Positions 14,701 through 21,864 of a stretch of 64,000 nt of DNA are shown here, in pieces. A model generated the notes under the pieces. That model was not told where the DNA came from, did not search any database, and worked only from the letters and a program-made list of their open reading frames with translations. Numbering within the stretch: the stretch's first letter is position 1; each line of letters starts with the position of its first letter. This DNA is from Streptomyces sp. CB09001. Lineage in GTDB: Bacteria > Actinomycetota > Actinomycetes > Streptomycetales > Streptomycetaceae. The stretch lies in contig NZ_CP026730.1 of NCBI RefSeq assembly GCF_003369795.1, positions 496,001-560,000 of the forward strand. Reading direction: 5' to 3'. The translations under genes were made by a program, and so were the position numbers.

Positions 14701-16869
14701 GTCGGGGTGACGGCTCTGGTCCGCACCACGGTCCAGATCGCGGACGCGGTCGCCCGCTTCGTCACCCCGACCGTGGAGCAGCCGAAGCCGGAACGCAAGC
14801 GGACCGAGGGCATGTTCGCGGACTACCGGCCCGAGCACGGCGACGACCGCACACTCCGCGCGGCGGCCGACGGCCTGGCCCGCATGTGGGGGTCGTGGGG
14901 CGGCGAGAGCCAGTGGACCGCGCTCCGGCAGATCCGTGCCGTGAACCAGGTGCTGTCGGGAGAGCCCGCCGACGGCATGCGCCTGCCCGACCGCACCCGG
15001 CTGTCCGTGCTCGGCGACGGGTGGCACAGCGACGAGTACACCGTCCCCCGTATCGGCATGATCTGGCCGGAGCTGCTGGGCGTGCTGCGGCCCCTGGCCT
15101 ACCGGGCCACGGCACCGACCCTGCCTGCGGCGGAACGGGAGGCGCTGCTCCTCCTGTTCGAGGCGCTCGCCGAAGGTCCACTGGCCGCTCCCGGGGACGG
15201 GCTTCGGGAGATCGTGCTGGGCGAGCCGTACGAAAAGACACGGCAGCGGGAGCGTGCGGGTCAGGTGCTGCGACGTGACGGCCGCACCGTGGTCGTCCTG
15301 GGCTGTCAGAACGTCGACACCGCCCGGGACCGCGTCAACTGGCTGGCCCTCGACCACGATCCGGCGGGCCGCTTCGGAGCCGTCGCCCACTTCACGCTGG
15401 AGAAGGAGACCCGGCACACCCAGTCGCTCCCGGCCGAGGCGCTCGCCGCGGTCGCCCGGCTGACCCGGGACAAGGGAGCCGCGCCCTGGCAGCCCGGGGC
15501 ACCCGCCGCCCTCGCCGCGGCCACCGGCCACGGCATCGGACCGCTCCAGGCCACGGTGCTCCTCGCCGCGCAACCGGAACGCCTCGACGCCGGCGCACTC
15601 GCCACGGCCGATCTCAAGCCCCGGCAACTGGACGCGGGCAACCGCATGCTCAACTCCCTCCTCGCCACCGACCGGGCGGCGCTCATCGGCGCGCTGCTGC
15701 CCGACGAGCCCGCCGAGTTGTGGACGGCGGGTCCGGACACGAGCGCCGTGGGCCGGGTCTGGGCCGAGCGCCTGGGTTCCCTCGTCCGCCTGCCCGAGGA
15801 CCTGGCCGTCGCGCTCGACGGCCTGCCGGTCGGGTCCGCCGAGGCCGTACTCAATCCCGGGCGCACCCCGTGGCTCAGCCGTACCACGGTCCAACGGCCG
15901 GACGAGAACGGCCGGCTGGTCTCGGAGGACCCTGCCGCCGTGCCGCGCCGTTACGGGCTGACCGGCGCCGTCGACGCCCTCGCCTCGCTCGCCTACGCCC
16001 TCCCCCACGGCCACCCCTTGCGCGCGGCGCTGCCGCAGGGTCTGGCCGCGCTGCGCCACCGCCTGACCGACCCGGGACTGCTGCTCGACCTGGACGTGAA
16101 CTGGACGGAGAAGGGCGGCACCACCGCCGCCGAGCTCCGCAAGGCGTACGGGCTGCCCGCCACCGGCGGCGCCGACGCGGAGGGCACGACGCGGATCGGT
16201 GAGGCCCTCGCCCTGCGGCCCTGGCACGGCGACAGGGAGACCGTACTGGTGCGGCCGGCCGGTCTCACCGGCCCGGACGACGCCGTGTTCGGGCTGCTCG
16301 AAGGGCTCGTGGGCACCGCACACGGCTCCGGGGTGCGGGCCCTGCGGACGATCCTGGGCGAGGAGTTGGCGCGCGGTGTCGATGCCGGGCTGGATTCCGA
16401 GGCGGCCGACGGGGCCGCCCAGGATCCCACGGTCAGTGTGCCGGCGCTCGTCAGCGAGGTGGCGGCCGCCCACGGCCTGAGCGAGGACGCGGCGGCTCTG
16501 TACCTCCAACTGCTGGCCCTGCCCGATCCGACCGACCGCAACTGCGCGCGCTGGACCGGCTGGAGGCCCGCCCGGACGAAGAAGGCACGGGCCGAACTCG
16601 CCGCCACGGAACTGGTCGTCGAGGCCAAGCGCCCGCGGGCGGGCCGTTTCCTTTTCCTTCCCTGCGGCTGGCGTGACCTCAAGTCGCCCGCCCTGCCGGT
16701 GGAGACATGGAAGGAGGAGCTCTACCCGGTGGGTGAGGGGTCCCGGGCCGTTCCGCTGCTCCCGGTGGCCGAGCTGTTCACCCGTGCCTGGGCACGGGTG
16801 CGCGCCGGGGACGCGCCCGCCTACGAGGAACTCACCACCCGCGCCACACGCAGGGGCCGCCGCCGATGA
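11698..16869 (+). CDS. Giant 1723-aa protein of unknown function in the yeh-like operon
   Basis: Starts at GTG 11698 with GAGGAG ahead; an ATG lies three codons in. The first 340 residues or so look helical and repeat-like (FLPTFYEQAARIFLQFDNTTYAAAFF, VFLEFAFAGALTVKALKQHV). Around residues 620-760 the sequence turns Trp- and beta-rich (FRYADGELLVVWWQDGKQRGYW), compatible with a propeller or sandwich. Later parts contain regular helical blocks, and the end is basic (TTRATRRGRRR). No signal peptide, membrane span, Walker motif or nuclease motif was recognised. It is coupled to the DUF4132 gene by GTGA overlap. Its size and place suggest it is the scaffold or client-recognition part of the MoxR-VWA machine, which is inference only. 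Confidence 0.9.
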   Translation: MNAMDSTTAPHGATGARGVTGLDDATVSALLEAGALLPPGSSGRADADALTVRTYTHAALGGRPVVRLVPGTLGEAEDLALDFLGLVRDPETPEVGQVRRETLGFPAWALVNDPANGHHALALVKDIERLARQAKSRPGTAKEGFEKLGDRLGRAVPHFLPTFYEQAARIFLQFDNTTYAAAFFGKAREAERVHALTVDEQRQRAVFLEFAFAGALTVKALKQHVRDLAARLDAAEAWAQFRQLAVERCAAGMPPYASLPQDARVLIKAAGLPRVEAECDLVADLVASPAAVRAPASFWTAYRATLGILAGRRPAVRERLLEIMPAGLDHNAKSDEFWLELLAECGADRLLTGEDGGTAGPSGAAGASAGGVDAADWLSRWAAHRKRGATVCGSSPATLGLVSRMAPRLRSGGRAVDLFTGRRHVGVDIALLDLCAAENIPLALPAKDAEVHLGLDGWVRDTRPERRDLAAVATDPRLRPLLLRAVGAAGRERQSNGVLDHLAGHHVLSGVLREWLAGAVGELVGAVGLPGAREALNRLSPFRSVAPRANPEAVARAAGYEAAPLLGRTLRTGILDELGWPALDAALRLLDAETRARNGNGTGTRGDRDTALVVDEAWPCLILSRGHKAVVVGPDGILLEHDLRLPADLDRWQRPRFRYADGELLVVWWQDGKQRGYWSTRPSEVLTLTGEQLPHWWRNDDVAPSIPLPGGGRATGGRTLHAGDTVLPPSRPVIGDGTSYWRQGRQGRQHVWLEYDPATGTHSRASLPAFLRSGIGDDATLLQDRCEVLPLQPGLEQSPFGTDGVVLGRWVRAGEVAGEVLTTAGTPDGRTVTLRTSGRGERVAPLGALRLPGGAAPVVARTRRQISLFAPDDGSDAGVLGRVTPNERGGEFAAGTPFVPPVSFWHALRPRDERSSAVLRAFTDEAAADLLRAAVRALAERQAQVSAANAAHEAAGDGGAGSGPADGSAATGNGPVVPSADEVVRRVVTRALPGLTDKRLLVGVTALVRTTVQIADAVARFVTPTVEQPKPERKRTEGMFADYRPEHGDDRTLRAAADGLARMWGSWGGESQWTALRQIRAVNQVLSGEPADGMRLPDRTRLSVLGDGWHSDEYTVPRIGMIWPELLGVLRPLAYRATAPTLPAAEREALLLLFEALAEGPLAAPGDGLREIVLGEPYEKTRQRERAGQVLRRDGRTVVVLGCQNVDTARDRVNWLALDHDPAGRFGAVAHFTLEKETRHTQSLPAEALAAVARLTRDKGAAPWQPGAPAALAAATGHGIGPLQATVLLAAQPERLDAGALATADLKPRQLDAGNRMLNSLLATDRAALIGALLPDEPAELWTAGPDTSAVGRVWAERLGSLVRLPEDLAVALDGLPVGSAEAVLNPGRTPWLSRTTVQRPDENGRLVSEDPAAVPRRYGLTGAVDALASLAYALPHGHPLRAALPQGLAALRHRLTDPGLLLDLDVNWTEKGGTTAAELRKAYGLPATGGADAEGTTRIGEALALRPWHGDRETVLVRPAGLTGPDDAVFGLLEGLVGTAHGSGVRALRTILGEELARGVDAGLDSEAADGAAQDPTVSVPALVSEVAAAHGLSEDAAALYLQLLALPDPTDRNCARWTGWRPARTKKARAELAATELVVEAKRPRAGRFLFLPCGWRDLKSPALPVETWKEELYPVGEGSRAVPLLPVAELFTRAWARVRAGDAPAYEELTTRATRRGRRR

Positions 16870-16925
16870 CCCTGCGCGTAGTCCCAGTGACCGCTGCCCG
16901 ATCCCACCGGAAGATCCGCCGATGA
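16866..16925 (+). CDS. 19-codon minicistron linking the giant gene to the MoxR gene
   Basis: ATG 16866 overlaps the giant's TGA as ATGA. The frame MTLRVVPVTAARSHRKIRR ends in TGA at 16923-16925, which overlaps the MoxR ATG at 16922, again as ATGA. It fills the only sizeable gap in the operon exactly. A peptide function is unlikely; passing ribosomes from one stop to the next start is the more natural reading. Chance cannot be excluded for so short a frame. Confidence 0.4.
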   Translation: MTLRVVPVTAARSHRKIRR

Positions 16926-18091
16926 CCACGACCCTCTCCCCCGACACCGCCCGGCAGATCGTGCCGCCGGAGGACCGGTACGCCTCCGAGCTGGCCTTCC
17001 TCGCCGCCTACGACGACGGTCCGCGCCCACCCGCCTGGCGGCTCACGCCCCGCGCCGTGGTCACCTTCGTCATGGGCAGCGGCGGCCGTTCCCTGCGGCT
17101 GCCCGAGCACACCGCCGCACCCGAGGGCGTTCCGCGCCGGATGGAGGTGGAGGGCAAGTTCGTCGGCGACAGGTCGCTGGTCGAGCGGTGTGTCGTCACC
17201 CTCGCCGGGGAGCGCGGGCTGCTGCTCGTCGGAGAGCCCGGCACCGCCAAGTCCATGCTGTCCGAACTGCTGTCGGCGGCCGTGTGCGGCACCAGCGGCC
17301 TGGTGGTGCAGGGCACGGCGGGCACGACCGAGGACCAGCTGAAGTACGGCTGGAACTACGCCCTGCTGCTCGCCCAGGGCCCCAGCCGGACGGCTCTCGT
17401 GCCCTCTCCCGTCCTGACCGCGATGAGCCGGGGCGGCATCGCCCGTGTCGAAGAGGTGACCCGCTGTCTGCCGGAGGTGCAGGACGCTCTGGTCTCCCTG
17501 CTCTCCGAGCGGCGCATCGCCGTTCCCGAACTCTCGGGCACCGACGACGCCCTGGCGCACGCCGCACCCGGCTTCAACCTCATCGCCACCGCGAACCTCC
17601 GCGACAAGGGCGTCTCCGAGATGTCCGCCGCGCTCAAGCGCCGTTTCAACTTCGAGACGGTCGGCCCGATTCCGGACCTGGACGCCGAGACGGCCCTGGT
17701 CCGCAGCCAGGCTCGGGCCTCGGTCGAACGGGCCGGCGCGCCCTTCGAGGTCGACGAGGCGGTCCTGGAGGCACTGGTCGTCGCCTTCCGAGACCTGCGC
17801 GAGGGCCGGTCTGCGGAGGGCTGGGAGGTCGAGCGCCCCTCCACGGTCATGAGTACCGCGGAGGCCGTGTCGGTCGCGGGTGCGCTGGGGCTGGCCGCGG
17901 CGTACTTCCCCGGGGACCGCGACGTGCTGGGTCTGCTGCCGGGGCATCTCCTCGGTGTGGTCCGCAAGGACGATCCGGCCGACGCGGCGCGGCTGCGCGG
18001 GTACTGGGACGGCCCGGTCCGGCGCCGTGCCGAGCAGGGTTCCGCCACCTGGCGCACCCTGTGGGACCTGCGCACGGTCCTGGAGGGCTGA
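16922..18091 (+). CDS. MoxR-family AAA+ ATPase, YehL type
   Basis: 389 aa. Walker A is GEPGTAKS (104-111). Walker B appears as GIARVEEVTR (172-181), with Glu in place of the usual Asp-Glu pair start. Sensor 1 is in NLIATANLRDKG (219-230), and the Arg-rich ALKRRFNFE (237-245) includes the arginine finger. The C-terminal helical lid holds WEVERPSTVMSTAEAVSVAGALG. MoxR ATPases act as chaperone-like remodelers together with VWA-domain proteins, and the next gene encodes such a partner. Its ribosome site (GGAAG at 16909-16913) is weak and it is probably coupled through the minicistron before it. The gap to the next gene is five bases. Confidence 0.93.
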   Translation: MTTTLSPDTARQIVPPEDRYASELAFLAAYDDGPRPPAWRLTPRAVVTFVMGSGGRSLRLPEHTAAPEGVPRRMEVEGKFVGDRSLVERCVVTLAGERGLLLVGEPGTAKSMLSELLSAAVCGTSGLVVQGTAGTTEDQLKYGWNYALLLAQGPSRTALVPSPVLTAMSRGGIARVEEVTRCLPEVQDALVSLLSERRIAVPELSGTDDALAHAAPGFNLIATANLRDKGVSEMSAALKRRFNFETVGPIPDLDAETALVRSQARASVERAGAPFEVDEAVLEALVVAFRDLREGRSAEGWEVERPSTVMSTAEAVSVAGALGLAAAYFPGDRDVLGLLPGHLLGVVRKDDPADAARLRGYWDGPVRRRAEQGSATWRTLWDLRTVLEG

Positions 18092-18096
18092 CCGCC

Positions 18097-21000
18097 GTGT
18101 CCCGCTCCCCGTCCTCTCCCGGCCGCCACTCTCCCTCCTCGCCGCTGTCCGCGGACCAGGCGGTCGCGGCGCTCACCGGTCCCGGGGTGCCGTTCCTCGT
18201 CGGCGTACGGCATCACGCGCCGTCCCTGGCCGCGGCCGTGCCGACACTGCTCGACCGGGCCGCCCCGGATGTCCTGCTGGTCGAGCTGCCGGCCGAGATG
18301 CAGGAGTGGCTCCCCTGGCTGGCCCACGAGGAGACGCGGGCGCCGGTCGCGCTGGCCGCGGCCGGTGGGGAGGAGGGGGCGGGGCCGGCCTTCTATCCGT
18401 TCGCCGACTTCTCCCCCGAACTGGCCGCCCTGCGCTGGGCCGCCCGGCAGGGCGTTCCGGTCGTCGCCTGCGACCTGCCGCTGGCCGACCGGGCGTGGCG
18501 GGAAGGGACGCGCTCGGGAGCCCCCGCCGCGCGCACGGCACCCGTCGCGCCGGAATCGCTGTCGCAGCCGGTTCCTTCGGACCGTTCCGGCCTCAGCAAG
18601 GCGCTGCGGGCGCGGCTCACCGGTCGTCCCGGTGAGGATCTGTGGGACCGTCTCGTCGAGGCCGCGGCTCCGGGGTCCGGGCCGGAGGCGTTGCGCCGCG
18701 CCGCGCTCCTGACCGGCTGGGCCCTGCGCGAGGAGGCCGTGGCCTCCGGAGGCGTACCCGCACTGGATCTGCGGCGCGAGGCGTGGATGCGCTCCCGGCT
18801 GGCCGCCGCCACCGCGGACGGTGCGCGGGCCGCCCTGGTCGTGGGCGCCTTCCACGCGCCTGCGCTCGTCTCTCCGGCCGCCGCGGCCGAACCCGGGCAG
18901 GACGGCCCCAACGCCCCCACCGGGCCGGACGGCCGGCCCGGGTGGGTCACGTCCCTCATCCCGTACACGTACGCCCTCCTGGACGAGCGGTCCGGTTACC
19001 CCGCGGGCATCCGGGACCCCGAGTGGCAGCATCTGGTGGTGCGGGCGGCCGGTGATCCGGGGGCGCTGGAGGAGGCGCTGACGCACGCGGCCGTACGGGT
19101 CTGTGCGGCGCTGCGCGGCCTCGGACATCCGTCGGGTCCGGCCGACGCGCGCGAGATCGTGCGGTTGGCCTCGGACCTGGCAAGGCTGCGCGGGCTACCG
19201 GCGGCCGGCCGGGGAGAGCTGGTCGAGGCGGTGCAGACCGTACTCGCGCAGGGCGAGCCGTACGGCAGGGGACGGGCCGTCGCCAGGGCGATGGAACAGG
19301 TGCTCGTCGGCACCCGCAGCGGCCGCCCCGCCCCGGACGCACCGCGCAGCGGCCTCGCTCCGGCGGTCGAGGCCGAGCTGACGGCCCTGGGGCTGCCCGG
19401 CCCGGGGTCGGCCGGCGGCGGGCCGACGGGGAGGGGTGACACCGCACGGGGCGGCGGCACCTCGGGCGGCACGGCACCGACGGCCGCCCGGGACCTGCGG
19501 CTGGACCCCCTGCGATCCGACCTGGACCGTGCGCGCGATCTGTTGCTTCGCCGCCTGACGGTGTGCGGCGTGCCGTACGCCGAGGCGCGGGACGCCGTCG
19601 GTGCGGGCAGCGCCGAGACGTTGACGACGCGGTGGGAGCTGTGCTGGACGCCGGCGACCGCGGCGATGCTGTCCGCGGTCGGCGTGCACGGTGTCACGCC
19701 CGCCCAGGCCGCCGAGGGGGTGCTGCGCGAGCGGTGGCGGACGGAGCGGGACGAGGGCGGTCCCACCGCCGCGCAGACCCTGGACGGGCTCCGGCAGGCG
19801 GCCGAGTGCGGTCTGCCGGACCTGGCGGACGCACGGCTCACGGAGACCGCCGAGGTGCTGCCCGGCGCCGCCGCACTGCCCGAGCTCCTCACCGGCCTCG
19901 GTCTGTTGGACCGGTTGCGGGCGGGGCACGTCCCCGGGCTCGGTGCCGACGGGGACCGTGCGCTGCGGGCCTCCGCCGTGGCCGAGCTGCTCACCGCCGC
20001 GGCGGTGCGTCAGGTGGACGGGCTGAGCGGTGCCGAGGACCCGGCGGACGCGCACGCCCTGCTGGAACTCGCCCACCGCGCGGACGTGCTCGGCGGCGTC
20101 CGGCTGGCCGATGCGCTGGCGCGGTTGGCCCGAGAGGGTTCGCCCCTGATGCGCGGCGCCGCCGGAGCCGTCCGGGTGCTCCTCGGGCACGAGGACGCCG
20201 ACGTTCTCGGCGAACGTGTCGCGTCCTGGGTCGACGGCGCCCGCGACGGCGCCTCCCGCTCCGCGCTCGCCGTCCGGCTCGCCGGGCTGCTGACGGCCGC
20301 GGGTCCGCTGCTGGAGTCGGCGGCCCCGGCGCTCGAGCCGCTTCTCGACCGGGTGTCGCAGTTGGCCGACCGGGAGTTCCTGGACCGGCTGCCGGCGCTG
20401 CGCGGCGGCTTCGACACCCTGAGTCCGGCCGCCCGCGACCGTCTGCTGTCCGTCGTCGAGGAGCGCGTCGGCGTGGACCGGCCGGCCGACACGGGCGGGG
20501 TGGATCCCACGGCGCTCGCCCTGTGGACCCGCGCCGACCTCATGGCGCGGGCCGCCCTCGACGGGTTGCGACTGCTGCCCCCGGATCCGGACCGGCCCCA
20601 GCCCTCGGCCGACGCCCCCGACCCGCCCCACAGCACGGCCACGGCTGTCGCCGCGGGCGCGTCTGTCGGCACGTCTGTCGCCGCATCCGTCGGCACGTCC
20701 GTCGGCACGTCCGTCGACACGTCCGTCGGCACCCTGAACGTCGGCGTCGGGGATCACCACCTCACGCCCGCCGACCGCTGGCGGCTCGTGCTCGGTCGCC
20801 GTACCGACCGGTTGTCCCCGGCTGCGGCCTCGGCAGCCACCGCGTTGGACGAGCTGTACGGCAGCGGACGCGGCGAGGGCAGCCGCGGTGACCTGACCGG
20901 GCGAGGCCGGGGCGGCGGCCGGGAGCCCTCGTATCCGAGTGTGCGCGAGTGGTCGGAGGAACTGGCGGCCCTGTTCGGGCCGGGCATTCGCGAGGAGGTC

Positions 21001-21864
21001 CTGGCCACCGCGGCCGCGTCGGGCCGGCCGGACGTCCTGGCCGAACTCGACCCGGACAGCGTGCGGCCCTCCGTCGACCTGCTGCGCACCGTGCTGCGGC
21101 ACGCGGGAGGCCTGCCCGAGGCACGGCTGGCCGCGCTCCGGCCGCTCGTGCGGCGCCTGGTCGAGGGGCTGACCCGGGAGTTGGCCACCCGGTTGCGCCC
21201 GGCGCTGCACGGCACCGTGATGCCGCGCCCCAGCCGCCGGCCGGGCGGCGGACTCGACCTGCCCCGAACCCTGCGGGCCAACCTGGCCTCGGCACACCGC
21301 GGTCCCGACGGCACGGTCCGGGTGGTCCCGGAGCACCCCGTCTTCCGCACCCGCGCCAGAAGATCCGCCGACTGGCGGCTGATCCTGGTGACCGACGTGT
21401 CGGGGTCCATGGAGGCGTCCACGGTCTGGGCCGCCCTCACCGCATCGGTGCTGGCGGGCGTGCCCACGCTGTCCACGCACTTCCTGGCCTTCTCCACGGA
21501 GGTCATGGACCTCACCGGCCACGTCGACGATCCGCTGTCCCTGCTGCTCGAGGTCAGCGTGGGCGGCGGCACCCACATCGCCGCGGGGCTGCGGCACGCC
21601 CGTGAGCTCGTCACCGTGCCGTCCCGCACCCTCGTGGTCGTCGTCAGCGACTTCGAGGAGGGCTATCCGCTGGGCGGACTGCTCGCCGAGGTCCGCGCCC
21701 TCGTCGGCGCCGGATGCCATGTGCTGGGCTGCGCGAGCCTCGACGACACGGGCCGCCCGCGCTACTCCACCGGGGTGGCCGGCCGGCTGGTCGCCGCGGG
21801 CATGCCGGTCGCCGCGCTCAGTCCGCTCGAACTCGCCCGCTGGGTAGGGGAGAAGATCGCATGA
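18097..21864 (+). CDS. DUF5682 (YehM-like) and VWA (YehP-like) fusion protein
   Basis: 1255 aa from GTG 18097, with GGAGGG nine bases upstream. The N-terminal part shows the DUF5682 signatures VRHHAPSLAAAVPTLLD, DVLLVELPAEMQEWL and ALVVGAFHAPALV; E. coli YehM has this domain. A low-complexity Val-Gly-Thr-Ser linker lies at about residues 850-880. The second part begins LTPADRWRLVLGRRTDRL, typical of the start of separate VWA proteins, and ends in a VWA domain with an intact MIDAS: D1100-x-S-x-S in DVSGSMEAS, GGGTHIAAG, and VSDFEEG. E. coli keeps the two parts as separate genes. VWA proteins of this kind bind a divalent metal and partner with MoxR ATPases. Confidence 0.9.
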   Translation: MSRSPSSPGRHSPSSPLSADQAVAALTGPGVPFLVGVRHHAPSLAAAVPTLLDRAAPDVLLVELPAEMQEWLPWLAHEETRAPVALAAAGGEEGAGPAFYPFADFSPELAALRWAARQGVPVVACDLPLADRAWREGTRSGAPAARTAPVAPESLSQPVPSDRSGLSKALRARLTGRPGEDLWDRLVEAAAPGSGPEALRRAALLTGWALREEAVASGGVPALDLRREAWMRSRLAAATADGARAALVVGAFHAPALVSPAAAAEPGQDGPNAPTGPDGRPGWVTSLIPYTYALLDERSGYPAGIRDPEWQHLVVRAAGDPGALEEALTHAAVRVCAALRGLGHPSGPADAREIVRLASDLARLRGLPAAGRGELVEAVQTVLAQGEPYGRGRAVARAMEQVLVGTRSGRPAPDAPRSGLAPAVEAELTALGLPGPGSAGGGPTGRGDTARGGGTSGGTAPTAARDLRLDPLRSDLDRARDLLLRRLTVCGVPYAEARDAVGAGSAETLTTRWELCWTPATAAMLSAVGVHGVTPAQAAEGVLRERWRTERDEGGPTAAQTLDGLRQAAECGLPDLADARLTETAEVLPGAAALPELLTGLGLLDRLRAGHVPGLGADGDRALRASAVAELLTAAAVRQVDGLSGAEDPADAHALLELAHRADVLGGVRLADALARLAREGSPLMRGAAGAVRVLLGHEDADVLGERVASWVDGARDGASRSALAVRLAGLLTAAGPLLESAAPALEPLLDRVSQLADREFLDRLPALRGGFDTLSPAARDRLLSVVEERVGVDRPADTGGVDPTALALWTRADLMARAALDGLRLLPPDPDRPQPSADAPDPPHSTATAVAAGASVGTSVAASVGTSVGTSVDTSVGTLNVGVGDHHLTPADRWRLVLGRRTDRLSPAAASAATALDELYGSGRGEGSRGDLTGRGRGGGREPSYPSVREWSEELAALFGPGIREEVLATAAASGRPDVLAELDPDSVRPSVDLLRTVLRHAGGLPEARLAALRPLVRRLVEGLTRELATRLRPALHGTVMPRPSRRPGGGLDLPRTLRANLASAHRGPDGTVRVVPEHPVFRTRARRSADWRLILVTDVSGSMEASTVWAALTASVLAGVPTLSTHFLAFSTEVMDLTGHVDDPLSLLLEVSVGGGTHIAAGLRHARELVTVPSRTLVVVVSDFEEGYPLGGLLAEVRALVGAGCHVLGCASLDDTGRPRYSTGVAGRLVAAGMPVAALSPLELARWVGEKIA
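20658..20733 (+). repeat. 12-bp coding tandem repeat (Val-Gly-Thr-Ser linker)
   Basis: Variants of GTCGGCACGTCC recur about six times in frame and encode VGTS, VAAS, VGTS, VGTS, VDTS and VGT. The array sits exactly at the join between the DUF5682 and VWA halves, so slippage may have created the linker that fuses two cistrons. Confidence 0.8.

Noticed and set aside
11542..16947. A minus-strand open frame of 1801 codons opposite the giant gene
   Set aside because: High GC content leaves few stops on the other strand. Its residues are Arg/Gly/Pro-rich without domains, the plus-strand frame has start, ribosome site, coupling and third-position GC.
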